From JBBQHM01 sp038323965 (GTDB lineage: Bacteria > Verrucomicrobiota > Verrucomicrobiia > Chthoniobacterales > UBA10450), in contig JBBQHM010000064.1 in NCBI GenBank assembly GCA_038323965.1, positions 1 through 12,026 of the forward strand: a stretch of DNA of 12,026 bases. The letters are read 5' to 3'. This document shows, one piece after another, positions 1 through 7,594 of the stretch. The notes under the pieces were generated by a model. It was not told the origin of the DNA, searched no databases, and was given only the letters and a program-made list of their open reading frames with translations. Both the position numbers and the translations under genes were made by a program. The first letter of the stretch is position 1. Every line of letters starts with the position of its first letter.

Positions 1-1
1 G

Positions 2-868
2 CTCGATGGCGAACCACGTTCCGCCATGGCGACGGCGGCGGAAGCGACCGTGCTCGGCACCGTCAAGGAGCAGACTTTCCAGGACATCCTTGAGCTCGCG
101 CCGAGTCGATTGCACATGAATTTCCTGCGCTCAGTGACGGAGCGTCTGCGCAGCGTAAATTCCCATTTTATTACCGAGGTGATGCGCTCGGAGCGACTCA
201 GCCTCGTGGGATCGATGGCAAACACGATCATTCACGATCTCAAGAATCCGATCTGCATCGTGCGTTGTTGCTCGGATATCATCGCGAGCGAAACAAGCGA
301 CCCGCGTTTGCGCGAGCTGACGCAAATGCTCGACGGCGCCGTCGACGGCATGCTCTCGATGACGCAGGAGCTGCTCGATTACGCCCGGGGCTCGACCACA
401 CTCGAAACGCGACGCATTTCCATCTGGGGAATGCTCGATGAGTTGAACAAGCAAGCGCTGCGGTTGCTCCCCGGTAAGAACATTCAATTCGTGAAGCACA
501 TCCGATACGGCGGTGACATCGAGATCGATCTCGCCCGCTTCATCCGGGTGCTGGCTAACCTGATCAAGAACGCGCGCGAAGCGATGCACGGCGGCGGAAT
601 TCTAACCATCACGACGGATCTGGTGCAGGACCAAGTGGTGCTGCGAATTTCAGACACCGGTATCGGTATCCCGCCCGAACTCGTGTCTAAATTGTTTGAG
701 CCATTCGTCACCCACGGGAAAGCCAACGGAACTGGTCTCGGGCTGGCCATGGCAAAGTCGGTCATCGACGCGCACCGCGGCAAAATCTCGATATCGAGCG
801 TGCAGGGTAACGGATCCACGGTGGACATCCGCCTGCCCGTCCCGAGCCACGATAAAGTCGCCGCGTAA
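2..868 (+). CDS. Sensor histidine kinase with cNMP-binding-like N-terminus (5' end outside window)
   Basis: Two-component sensor kinase, cytoplasmic in the part visible. The reading frame is open to the left edge, so the gene is 5'-truncated; an internal ATG at 26 is probably not the start, because residues before and after it (DGEPRSA, then ATVLGTV and two helices ending TERLRSVN) look like the end of a CRP/FNR-type cyclic-nucleotide-binding domain. Numbering from the ATG at 26: the H-box is HDLKNP with the phosphoacceptor His70, followed by a dimerisation helix pair to about residue 121. The ATP-binding domain has an N-box NLIKNAREAM (Asn182), G1 DTGIGIP (Asp210), an F-box LFEPF and G2 GTGLGLAM (235-242). 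All residues needed for ATP binding and autophosphorylation are present. No response regulator is seen downstream; a partner may lie upstream. The kinase call is secure; the ligand-binding domain is inferred from a short tail. Confidence 0.9.
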   Translation, partial: LDGEPRSAMATAAEATVLGTVKEQTFQDILELAPSRLHMNFLRSVTERLRSVNSHFITEVMRSERLSLVGSMANTIIHDLKNPICIVRCCSDIIASETSDPRLRELTQMLDGAVDGMLSMTQELLDYARGSTTLETRRISIWGMLDELNKQALRLLPGKNIQFVKHIRYGGDIEIDLARFIRVLANLIKNAREAMHGGGILTITTDLVQDQVVLRISDTGIGIPPELVSKLFEPFVTHGKANGTGLGLAMAKSVIDAHRGKISISSVQGNGSTVDIRLPVPSHDKVAA

Positions 869-890
869 AGCGCGCTCAGCGCAGCGCGCT
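869..890 (+). terminator. GC-rich hairpin directly after the histidine kinase stop
   Basis: AGCGCGCT at 869-876 and again at 883-890, separated by a 6-nt loop, forms an 8-bp perfect stem that starts on the base after the TAA stop. There is no T-run after it, so it is not a standard Rho-independent terminator; it may act as a weak terminator or a 3'-end stabiliser. A second small hairpin (AATTGC/GCAATT, 903-919) follows before the tRNA. Confidence 0.35.
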
Positions 891-937
891 GGATGAAGTT
901 GCAATTGCGGAGTGCAATTCGACATTCCGAAGCCGAT

Positions 938-1011
938 TACCCCGTGGTGTAACGGTAACACAGCGCCCTTTGGAGGCGTTATTCATGGTTCGAATCCATG
1001 CGGGGTAGCCA
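938..1011 (+). tRNA. tRNA-Gln (anticodon UUG)
   Basis: A full cloverleaf can be folded by eye. The acceptor stem TACCCCG (938-944) pairs with CGGGGTA (1001-1007), followed by discriminator G and an encoded CCA (1009-1011). The D-stem is GTGT/ACAC (947-950 with 958-961), with an AACGGTA loop. The anticodon stem GCGCC/GGCGT (963-967 with 975-979) encloses the loop CTTTGGA, giving anticodon TTG at 970-972. The T-arm is CATGG-TTCGAAT-CCATG. U1:A72 and G73 agree with known glutamine tRNA identity elements. The Pro(UGG) reading was excluded because it would put the anticodon one base out of register in a 7-nt loop. Confidence 0.95.
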
Positions 1012-1107
1012 TCAATTCCGATTGAATTCTTGGAGTCGCGATGCGGTCTAAGCACCACCGTCCTCGAGCGTGCACAAAGCACCGCGGCCGCTGCCGGGCC
1101 TCCTATT

Positions 1108-2793
1108 ATGGTTGAGAAAATTTATTTCGAACATTACCGGCTCGTCGTGGACGAGAATAACAACCCGCGTGAACTGACGCGGACGGGTGAAGCGATCACG
1201 TATCGCGCGATCGATCTCCGATCGGGTGAATCGACCGCGGTGACACGGCTTCCGATCTCCGCGATTCCATCGGACATGCGTGAGACTTTCGAAGAACGCG
1301 CTCGCGCCACGGCGAAGCTTGATCATCCAAATATTGCCAGGCTGCTCGCCTTCGGGACTGAGGGTGAGGACTTCATTCTTGTCTCCGAGTTTTTACAGGG
1401 CGAATCGATCGGACGCTGGGTCGCGCTGCGCGGGCCGCTGCCTCCGGATGCCGCCCTGCGCACAGCGCTGCAGGTTACAAACGCCTTATCCGCGGCTAAA
1501 TTCGAAGGATTAAATCATCCGGCGATCCAGCCTTCCAATGTCTTGATCGTTCCGGGCGAGGCGACGGAAGGCGGCTGGCCTTATGTGAAGGTGACGAACT
1601 TCGCGCTGGCTGGAATTAAACTTGAGGCGATGCCGCAATTCGCGAGCCCTGAACAGCTTAAGGGCGCGCCCGTTGATTTTCGGTCGGAAGTCTATTCGAT
1701 CGGCGCGACCATGTGGTTCATGCTCACCGGTGCCATTCCCGGCGCGCAGGATCGTGTCGCCGAGACCCGCCTCGTCCGAAAACTCCCGAAATCTCTGCGC
1801 GCAATTCTGGCGCAGACATTACAGCCGGATCCGGCCCAGCGCCCCGACACACCCATGGCGTTCACCGAGGAACTTGTCGACGCGATGGGGACAGTCGACC
1901 GGCGGCAGGCGCTGGGTAAAAAACTTGGAATTCCAATTGCCGTCCCAATGACCGGCGCTGCATCTCCGAGCCAGCGCCGGAAGTTTCCGGTGATGCCTTT
2001 GGCGATCGCGGCGGTAATCATAGCGCTCCTCGCAGTTGGCGCGGTGTTGCGTCCCGACCGGTTGCTGCACAAAAGTCGCAGCGCTGAGACAGTTGGGGTT
2101 CCCGTGGGCGTTACGGACGCCGCAGGCTCCGACTCCACTGGCGATACCAATGTTCCCGCTCCCTCTCCTGTTGTAGAATCCACGAATGTCGCGGCTGCGG
2201 CGCCGACGGTAACTCAGCCCGTCGCGCAAGCTGTCGCGAGCCCGGCGGCGTCCCCGCGACAACTTGTCGGAGAGGTTGCCGCAAGGCCTGAGGTAGTAGA
2301 GCAGGCTCCAGCGCAGGCCAACAATGGCGTATCGAGCGACACGACAAATATTGGAACCGATACCGCTGCTAATGGCGTTGCTTCCGCTTCCGCGCCCGCT
2401 CCGGTTCGCGCGCCGGCAAGCGCTGATGCTCCGAAGGCAAAACCAGAGCCGGCAGCTAAGTCACGCACTGCGCGCAAATCCGAGGATGAAGATACCAGGC
2501 CCAAAGCCGTTGTCGCCCGGCGTTCGGCGAAACCATCGCGTGATAGTGTCGCCAAGGATGATGATGGAATGCCGCCACTCTCTGTCGGTTCAGTGCGCGC
2601 CAAATTTGTCGGCACCACTCCCGACGGCAAATGGATACTGGCGTTACCGAATTCAGAAACCGTCGTAGTCCCGCCACCGCCTTTCTCGAAGCGCGGGAAG
2701 GAAGCAGCGCGGCGCAAAATTCCGCGCGCCGAACCGGTGGAAGAGGAGACCACCGTCGACCTCGATCCACAGGACTTTACGCCGCGCCGATAG
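1108..2793 (+). CDS. Membrane-anchored Ser/Thr kinase-fold protein, predicted pseudokinase
   Basis: The chosen ATG at 1108 gives 561 aa; the frame also runs back to a TTG at 1030, but those 26 residues do not look like a kinase N-terminus. Neither start has a clear Shine-Dalgarno. Residues about 10-260 follow the PknB/Hanks kinase fold: HPNIARLL, a VSEFLQGESI hinge, PSNVLIV of the catalytic loop, ASPEQLKG (APE-like, 179-186), DFRSEVYSIGATMWFMLTG (190-208) and an RP motif (245-246). The catalytic set is lost: the beta-3 Lys position reads AVTRL (Thr46), HRDLKPSN has become HPAIQPSN (137-144), and DFG has become NFA (164-166). A transmembrane helix at about 293-314 is followed by some 180 residues of Ala/Pro/Val/Ser-rich linker, then a basic and Pro-rich C-terminus beginning PPLSVGSVRAKFVG. 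I infer a non-catalytic scaffold or sensor. The ROK gene follows 24 nt downstream. Confidence 0.85.
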   Translation: MVEKIYFEHYRLVVDENNNPRELTRTGEAITYRAIDLRSGESTAVTRLPISAIPSDMRETFEERARATAKLDHPNIARLLAFGTEGEDFILVSEFLQGESIGRWVALRGPLPPDAALRTALQVTNALSAAKFEGLNHPAIQPSNVLIVPGEATEGGWPYVKVTNFALAGIKLEAMPQFASPEQLKGAPVDFRSEVYSIGATMWFMLTGAIPGAQDRVAETRLVRKLPKSLRAILAQTLQPDPAQRPDTPMAFTEELVDAMGTVDRRQALGKKLGIPIAVPMTGAASPSQRRKFPVMPLAIAAVIIALLAVGAVLRPDRLLHKSRSAETVGVPVGVTDAAGSDSTGDTNVPAPSPVVESTNVAAAAPTVTQPVAQAVASPAASPRQLVGEVAARPEVVEQAPAQANNGVSSDTTNIGTDTAANGVASASAPAPVRAPASADAPKAKPEPAAKSRTARKSEDEDTRPKAVVARRSAKPSRDSVAKDDDGMPPLSVGSVRAKFVGTTPDGKWILALPNSETVVVPPPPFSKRGKEAARRKIPRAEPVEEETTVDLDPQDFTPRR

Positions 2794-2817
2794 TCGCCGT
2801 AAGGTAGATTCGATTTC

Positions 2818-3504
2818 GTGAAGAAGGTTCTCGTCGTAGATATCGGCGGCACACATGTGAAACTCATGTTGTCGCGCGCCAACAAGCGGAAGTTTGATTC
2901 TAATCCCAAGATGGGACCGAAAGCGCTGGTGGCCGGAATCAAAGAGGCTGTGGGCGGCTGGGATTTCGACGCGATCTCGATTGGCTTCCCTGCTCCGGTT
3001 CGCGATGGCCGGATTTTTAAGGAGCCGAGTCATCTGGGTAAGGGATGGGTTGGCTACAACTTCGCGAGAGCGCTCCGTAAACCGGTCAAGGTAATAAATG
3101 ACGCCGCGATGCAGGCGCTGGGAAGTTTCCGTGGAAAGCGAATGCTTTTCCTGGGCCTGGGCACTGGTATTGGGTCAGCCATGATGTGGCCCGGCACTCT
3201 ATTACCGCTGGAGCTGGGTCACCTCCCCTACATTGACGAGGGAGTTCTCGAAGATCGGCTGGGTAAAGTCGGACTGGAAGAACTGGGCCGGAAGGTCTGG
3301 CAGCGCGAAGTCCTGGAAGTCGCAAACCAGCTGAAGATAGCCTTTGTCGCAGACTATGTAGTTCTGGGCGGAGGCAATTCGAAGATCTTGGAGAAGCTAC
3401 CAGCCGGTATTCTACTCGGCGAAAACCGCAATGCCTACCTTGGCGGCGCGCGCTTGTGGCAGATGATGCCCGGCACCAGGCGGAGCAGGTGGCAAATACT
3501 GTAG
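2818..3504 (+). CDS. ROK-family sugar kinase, polyphosphate-glucokinase-like
   Basis: A 228-aa cytoplasmic kinase predicted to phosphorylate glucose or a similar hexose with polyphosphate or ATP. The GTG start at 2818 is preceded by a weak AAGG element at a long spacing. The first phosphate-binding motif is VVDIGGTHVKL (Asp8, Gly10-Gly11-Thr12). The catalytic base lies in VINDAA (Asp95), and GLGTGIGSAM (113-122) is the second phosphate loop. ELGH (132-135) is the sugar-binding signature, and VVLGGGNSK (181-189) closes the fold. The Cys zinc motif of classic ROK repressors and glucokinases is absent, and the protein is shorter than typical ROK proteins (about 300 aa). Both traits fit the PPGK branch. 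The C-terminus after NAYLGGARLWQ is a short basic tail. The phosphate donor cannot be settled from sequence alone. It lies 24 nt after the pseudokinase gene, so the two are likely co-transcribed. Confidence 0.85.
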   Translation: MKKVLVVDIGGTHVKLMLSRANKRKFDSNPKMGPKALVAGIKEAVGGWDFDAISIGFPAPVRDGRIFKEPSHLGKGWVGYNFARALRKPVKVINDAAMQALGSFRGKRMLFLGLGTGIGSAMMWPGTLLPLELGHLPYIDEGVLEDRLGKVGLEELGRKVWQREVLEVANQLKIAFVADYVVLGGGNSKILEKLPAGILLGENRNAYLGGARLWQMMPGTRRSRWQIL

Positions 3505-3505
3505 T

Positions 3506-4849
3506 TTACGGCGGCGTCGGCGCCGGTGTCTGTATCGGGAAAGCAAAGGTAGCAGCAGGTGACGCGGAAGGTACTGCCGGCGTTTGAACAGGAGAAGGTG
3601 AAGCTGAAGGAGTCGGCGAAGGAACAGGCGTGGGAGTAGGTGTAGGTGTAGGCGTCGGGATGATATTCTCCCAATGATGTAACGGCACGCTCGCTCCGCC
3701 CATCTCCTTGACGAGTGCTTCACAGCGACTTTGTAGTTTGTCCAGATCGGGAGGCCCAAATTTCGGATCTGCTGTGCCCGGAAATACTGCATACGTCACC
3801 TTAAGATCGCTGACTGGGCGATTCATCGGAGTTGCACTACCGCTGATCTCCTTTGCAATTCGCAGGGAAGCTTCTCCCAACTTATCGTTAGGTCCTACGT
3901 CTCCGACGATCGTCGGATAAATCTGATCGCCATAGATCACAAGAGCGTAATCGCCGACCCGGGCCGGATCCGCGCCGCGCGTAAAGGACCCCGGCACCAC
4001 CATGTAGGGATCGGTCGCGCCGATCAGATAGCTGAAGCGCTTCATCCCATCGATGTCGTCCCGTAACTGCGCGATTTCGCGCTTGCGCTCGCCATTTTTG
4101 TTCTCGGCCTCCACCTTCTTTAAGCGTTCCTCGCTCGCCGGAAGGTAGGGATTCATCGCCTTGGTCTTCTTATCCCAGCGAAAGCTGGTGAAGGGCTTAA
4201 AGTTCGGTGACACACCACTTCCCGCCGGAAGCCGGTCACCATCAGAGCCGTCCGCATCCACATCCATGTCCGCCTGGAAGATCAGTAACTTCCGGTGAGA
4301 TTCCGGGTGCTTTAGCGCTAATACCGTCTGGCAATCGTAAAAATTGTGGCGCGACAGCAGGAGATCCAGTCGTCCAAGATTTTCGCGCAGCATGCGAACC
4401 TTTGTCTCGTAGAGTTGAGCGAACAGCGGAGAAACCGCTTCGGCGTTGATCATGGAGCCGAGTGCCGGAAATAGTCTGGGCAGGGAAGGGCTCACCTTGG
4501 CAAGCTCGTCCAAAGTTCGGTTCGGCTGCGGGACACGGACCTGAAGTTTCAGATCCAGGACGTAGCTTTGCGGATCAACCCGCTCCTCGGAAGCTGCGCC
4601 GCCGGCCGGTGTTTCTACCGCGGTGCGAAGCGTTATCCCGTTGAATAGCTTCGCCGTATCCAGTTTTCCGCCAACGACTGGCGGCCGCGAAGGTGAAGGT
4701 GTCGGAGCGAGATCCGGCAATACGGTCTCTTCCGACAAGGGACGCGTTGTTATCCGCGAGTGCCAGCGTTCGAGCGATAGCCAGCGATACACGATCGCTC
4801 CCATCAAACAAAGGAAGACGAGAATGACGAAAGTCCGAAGTGTGCTCAC
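3506..4849 (-). CDS. Membrane-anchored GH75 chitosanase-like protein with Pro/Thr/Ser tail
   Basis: The open frame extends to 5077, but that would overlap the TMEM14-like gene. The GTG at 4849, 20 nt after that gene's stop, gives 447 aa beginning with a signal anchor (hydrophobic residues 7-24). Residues about 160-340 carry features I associate with glycoside hydrolase family 75 (fungal-type chitosanase, endo-hydrolysis of chitosan): the QADMDVDADG motif (192-201), an aromatic/Asp stretch TSFRW, DPYMVVPG (280-287), GDYALVIYGDQIYPTIVGD, then GEASLRIAKE. Asp317 and Glu326 occupy the places of the catalytic Asp/Glu pair known in Fusarium chitosanase. A charged coiled-coil-like insertion (about 238-270) interrupts the domain. 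The last 50 or so residues are TP/SP/AP repeats, probably a cell-surface spacer. The chain would face the periplasm or the outside. Activity on chitosan is inferred; the domain may instead act on another amino-polysaccharide. Confidence 0.68.
   Translation of the reverse strand: MSTLRTFVILVFLCLMGAIVYRWLSLERWHSRITTRPLSEETVLPDLAPTPSPSRPPVVGGKLDTAKLFNGITLRTAVETPAGGAASEERVDPQSYVLDLKLQVRVPQPNRTLDELAKVSPSLPRLFPALGSMINAEAVSPLFAQLYETKVRMLRENLGRLDLLLSRHNFYDCQTVLALKHPESHRKLLIFQADMDVDADGSDGDRLPAGSGVSPNFKPFTSFRWDKKTKAMNPYLPASEERLKKVEAENKNGERKREIAQLRDDIDGMKRFSYLIGATDPYMVVPGSFTRGADPARVGDYALVIYGDQIYPTIVGDVGPNDKLGEASLRIAKEISGSATPMNRPVSDLKVTYAVFPGTADPKFGPPDLDKLQSRCEALVKEMGGASVPLHHWENIIPTPTPTPTPTPVPSPTPSASPSPVQTPAVPSASPAATFAFPIQTPAPTPP
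3624..3659. repeat. Hexameric coding microrepeat (GTAGGT-like)
   Basis: About six imperfect copies of a 6-bp unit, including the near-perfect run at 3636-3653, encode alternating Thr-Pro and Val-Pro in the tail of the GH75-like protein on the minus strand. Such short tandem repeats can change length by slippage; here any change in multiples of six stays in frame. Confidence 0.7.
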
Positions 4850-4869
4850 GAGGACTACGCGCCGATGAC

Positions 4870-5199
4870 CTACTTTTTCAACCAGGCGACGATCGCAACG
4901 ATGACTCCGAGCGCACTTAATAGTGACATCATTCCCGCCGGCATTGGTTTCCCGGAGGAGATGAACTTCGGAATAAATTGTCCCGCCAATGCGATCGATA
5001 TAAGCAGCGCCAGCCCGAGCCCGACCGCAATATTTCCCGGCAATAACCACGCGGCAACGAGCAGGAGTGCGCCGCAAATTCCGCCTGCGATCAACGAAAT
5101 GGTGCTGCCAGCCTTAAGATAGCCGATGAGGCCGCCGACAATGGTAAGCAGTCCGAAAACAATAAAATAGATTCGTGCGGCAGCGAGCATGTGTCGCAC
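4870..5199 (-). CDS. TMEM14-family (UPF0136-like) small membrane protein
   Basis: A 109-aa, very hydrophobic protein with four predicted helices (roughly residues 8-26, 32-53, 57-75 and 88-106). The glycine-rich first helix pair (GLLTIVGGLIGYLKAGS), the LIAGGICGALLL segment and a final MSLLSALGVIVAIVAW helix match the TMEM14 pattern as I know it. The function of bacterial members is unknown. The start is GTG at 5199 or ATG at 5190; an AGGGG element about 13 nt upstream slightly favours the GTG. It sits 33 nt downstream of copA and 20 nt upstream of the GH75-like gene on the same strand, so co-transcription with copA is likely. Nothing in the sequence shows a metal site. Confidence 0.75.
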   Translation of the reverse strand: MRHMLAAARIYFIVFGLLTIVGGLIGYLKAGSTISLIAGGICGALLLVAAWLLPGNIAVGLGLALLISIALAGQFIPKFISSGKPMPAGMMSLLSALGVIVAIVAWLKK

Positions 5200-5232
5200 A
5201 GTTAGTGCAACACCCCTGACGTGTCTAGTGGC

Positions 5233-7521
5233 TCAGAGGCGAAGCGAGCGTAATCGCAGCGCGTTGGCAATGACGGAGACCGAGCTAAAACTCATCGCTG
5301 CTCCCGCGATGATAGGACTGAGCAGGATGCCGAAAAACGGATAGAGAACCCCGGCCGCGATCGGAATACCGAGCGCGTTGTAGATGAAGGCGAAGAAGAG
5401 ATTTTGCCGGATGTTGCGCATTATTGCGCGGCTGAGCACGATCGCGTTCTTGATTCCTCGCAGATCGCCTTTGAGGAGGGTGACCCCGGCGCTTTCCATC
5501 GCGACATCGGTGCCAGTCCCCATCGCGATTCCAACATCCGCTGCGGCCAGCGCTGGCGCGTCGTTGATACCATCGCCAGCCATCGCGACGACCTCGCCTC
5601 GCGCACGCAGGCTTTTCACATGCTCGCTTTTGTCGACGGGCTCAACGCCGGCCTCGACGCGATCGATGCCGAGCGGCCCGGCGACGGCTTGCGCGGTGCG
5701 TTCGTTATCGCCGGTCAGCATGGTTATCTTAATTCCCGCGTCGTGAAGTTCCTTGATCGCTTCGGGAGTGGATGCTTTCACCACGTCTGCCACGGAGATC
5801 AAACCGGCGGGCTTCCCGGCAATGGCGACGAGGACAACCGTGTGTCCTTTGTTCTGAAATTCCGTTGCTTGCTTCTCCAGCTCTTCCGCACCGCTCACGC
5901 GCTCGTGGATGAATTTCGGTTTGCCAACCAGCACTTCGCGTCCGTCTACTTTGCCGGCAACTCCGCCCGCCGTGATCGATTCGAATCGCTCGACCACACG
6001 CAACGTCACTTCCCGCTCTTTCGCTCCGCGCACAATGGCAGCAGCGATCGGATGTTCGCTTTGAGCCTCGAGTGACGCAGCCAGTGCCAACATCTCGTTA
6101 GCAGCGACTCCAGCGGCAGGTAACACTTCCACCAGGCGCGGCTTGCCTTCTGTAAGCGTGCCCGTCTTGTCGACCACGAGCGTCGTAACCTTCTCCATCA
6201 ACTCCATCGCCTGCGCCTCTTTGATCAAAACGCCCGCCTGCGCGCCCCGACCTACACCGACCATGATCGACATCGGCGTCGCCAAACCAAGCGCACAAGG
6301 ACACGCGATGATCAGAACAGCGACTGCATTGACAATTGCGTGCGCAAATCGCGGCTCTGGCCCGATTAATGCCCATACGATGAAAGTGATGACGGCAGCC
6401 GCGAGTACCGCTGGCACGAAGTAACCGGCAACCTTGTCCGCGACCCGCTGAATCGGTGCGCGACTACGTTGCGCGTCGCCGACCATCTGCACGATTTGTG
6501 AAAGCACCGTCTCAGCACCCACACGCTCCGCCTTCATCAGGAAACTGCCGGTCGTATTGATTGTGCCGCCGGTAACTTTATCGCCGACCGTTTTTTCAGC
6601 CGGCATCGGCTCACCGGTGATCATCGACTCGTCGATGCTCGTCTTTCCTTCCGTGATGGAACCATCCACGGGAACTTTTTCGCCTGGCCGAACGCGGAGT
6701 TGATCGCCAGCTACAATTTGATCAAGTGGCACTTCGGTTTCCTCGCCGCCCCGCACGGCGCGCGCGGTGCGCGGCGCGAGATCGAGTAACGCGCGAATCG
6801 CACTGCCCGTGCGGCTGCGTGCTTTCAGCTCCAGCATCTGGCCGAGCAGCACGAGCACCGTGATGACCGCCGCGGCTTCGAAATAGACGCCGATCATTCC
6901 TTCGGCGCGGAAAGATGCCGGAAAAACATTTGGAAAGACTACCGCAACCATGCTGTAAACCTGCGAAACTCCGACGCCCATCGCGATGAGCGTAAACATG
7001 TTAAGGTTCATCGTGCGGATGGAGCGCCAGCCGCGTGCGAAAAAGGGCGCGCCGCCCCAGAAGACGACAGGCGTTGAAAGTGCCAATTGAATCCAACGCG
7101 AGAGATTGCCACCGACCCAATGCGGCGCGCTCGGAATCAAATGCCCCATCCCGAGTAGAAACACGGGCAGCGAAAGCGCAGCGCTAATCCAGAACCGCCG
7201 CGTCATATCTTTCAGCTCGTGATTCTCCTCCTCGGCCCCGGCGACAATGTTCTTTGGCTCCAGCGCCATCCCACAAATTGGACAATCACCGGGATGGTCC
7301 TGCTCGATCTGTGGATGCATCGGGCAGGTGTAAATGATGGTCTTCGTTCCGCGGAACGTCGGATTTTTCTCCAAGGCCATCCCGCACTTCGGGCAGCTCC
7401 CCGGCTTGTCGCTTTCCACGCCATCGCACATCGGACAGAAATATTGCTGAGCGAGCTTAGCGACAGGGACATTCCCCGCGTGACAGCAGTCGCTGGTGGC
7501 GGTGGGTTCGGGCGGCATCAC
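5233..7521 (-). CDS. copA: Copper(I)/silver(I)-exporting P1B-type ATPase CopA
   Basis: A 762-aa inner-membrane pump that moves Cu(I) or Ag(I) out of the cytoplasm at the cost of ATP. The N-terminus lacks the usual GMxCxxC HMA domain. It has a Cys-Cys-His cluster (12-14) and two heavy-metal-binding modules instead: YFCPMC...CPKCGMAL (27-50) and YTCPMHP...CPICGMAL (64-87). The core is complete: TGEP actuator (302-305), CPC in the metal-path helix (407-409), phosphorylated Asp451 in DKTGT, HP (490-491) in the nucleotide domain, and the GDGINDAP hinge (649-656). YN in helix 7 (714-715) and MSFSS in helix 8 (743-747), with CPC, form the Cu(I)/Ag(I) (P1B-1) selectivity set. The ATG at 7521 faces a divergent small secreted protein. 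No CueR or CopY regulator gene is in the window. The gene heads a unit with the TMEM14-like and GH75-like genes. Confidence 0.97.
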   Translation of the reverse strand: MMPPEPTATSDCCHAGNVPVAKLAQQYFCPMCDGVESDKPGSCPKCGMALEKNPTFRGTKTIIYTCPMHPQIEQDHPGDCPICGMALEPKNIVAGAEEENHELKDMTRRFWISAALSLPVFLLGMGHLIPSAPHWVGGNLSRWIQLALSTPVVFWGGAPFFARGWRSIRTMNLNMFTLIAMGVGVSQVYSMVAVVFPNVFPASFRAEGMIGVYFEAAAVITVLVLLGQMLELKARSRTGSAIRALLDLAPRTARAVRGGEETEVPLDQIVAGDQLRVRPGEKVPVDGSITEGKTSIDESMITGEPMPAEKTVGDKVTGGTINTTGSFLMKAERVGAETVLSQIVQMVGDAQRSRAPIQRVADKVAGYFVPAVLAAAVITFIVWALIGPEPRFAHAIVNAVAVLIIACPCALGLATPMSIMVGVGRGAQAGVLIKEAQAMELMEKVTTLVVDKTGTLTEGKPRLVEVLPAAGVAANEMLALAASLEAQSEHPIAAAIVRGAKEREVTLRVVERFESITAGGVAGKVDGREVLVGKPKFIHERVSGAEELEKQATEFQNKGHTVVLVAIAGKPAGLISVADVVKASTPEAIKELHDAGIKITMLTGDNERTAQAVAGPLGIDRVEAGVEPVDKSEHVKSLRARGEVVAMAGDGINDAPALAAADVGIAMGTGTDVAMESAGVTLLKGDLRGIKNAIVLSRAIMRNIRQNLFFAFIYNALGIPIAAGVLYPFFGILLSPIIAGAAMSFSSVSVIANALRLRSLRL

Positions 7522-7594
7522 TTCCTACACTATCGTAAAATTGGAGACTTGTCTGAATGCGGTGACGACGGGTCCCGTCCAACCCTCACCTATT
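7522..7594. promoter_or_regulatory. Divergent control region between copA and the His-rich secreted protein, with a perfect palindrome
   Basis: These 73 bp must hold the promoters of two divergent genes unless one is internal to the other. A perfect odd palindrome, GACGGG-T-CCCGTC, occupies 7567-7579 and ends 15 bp before the ATG at 7595. It could be a repressor operator or the stem of an RNA hairpin near the start codon. I could not identify convincing -35/-10 boxes, and no known CueR or CopY box is recognisable. Confidence 0.35.

Noticed and set aside
970..973. tRNA-Pro(UGG) reading of the tRNA
   Set aside because: With a 7-nt anticodon loop closed by GCGCC/GGCGT, the anticodon is TTG; U1:A72 and G73 also fit glutamine.
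938..1011. tRNA-Gln as an attachment site for an integrated element
   Set aside because: No repeat of the tRNA 3' end, integrase or element-like genes were seen in the window.
1012..1035. TCAAT/ATTGA hairpin after the tRNA as its terminator
   Set aside because: The stem is only 5 bp, A/T-rich, and lacks a T-run.
1098..1110. Shared TATTATG context at the starts at 1108 and 7595 as a leaderless-promoter signature
   Set aside because: A -10 box touching the ATG would place transcription start inside the gene; two short A/T-rich matches are easily chance.
2214..2942. 242-aa minus-strand open frame across the pseudokinase tail and ROK start
   Set aside because: It mirrors the low-complexity Ala/Pro linker codons and crosses two well-supported + strand genes.
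3630..3659. Short tandem repeats as a CRISPR or regulatory array
   Set aside because: The unit is 6 bp, lacks spacers and simply encodes Thr-Pro repeats in the GH75-like tail.
4850..5077. N-terminal extension of the GH75-like protein to an upstream start at 5077
   Set aside because: It overlaps most of the TMEM14-like gene, reads as Arg-rich non-protein-like sequence, and a GTG at 4849 directly ahead of the signal anchor is a better start.
5404..6075. Long + strand open frame of 223 aa inside copA
   Set aside because: It is the antisense shadow of the highly conserved ATPase P-domain, with no start context and no protein-like features.
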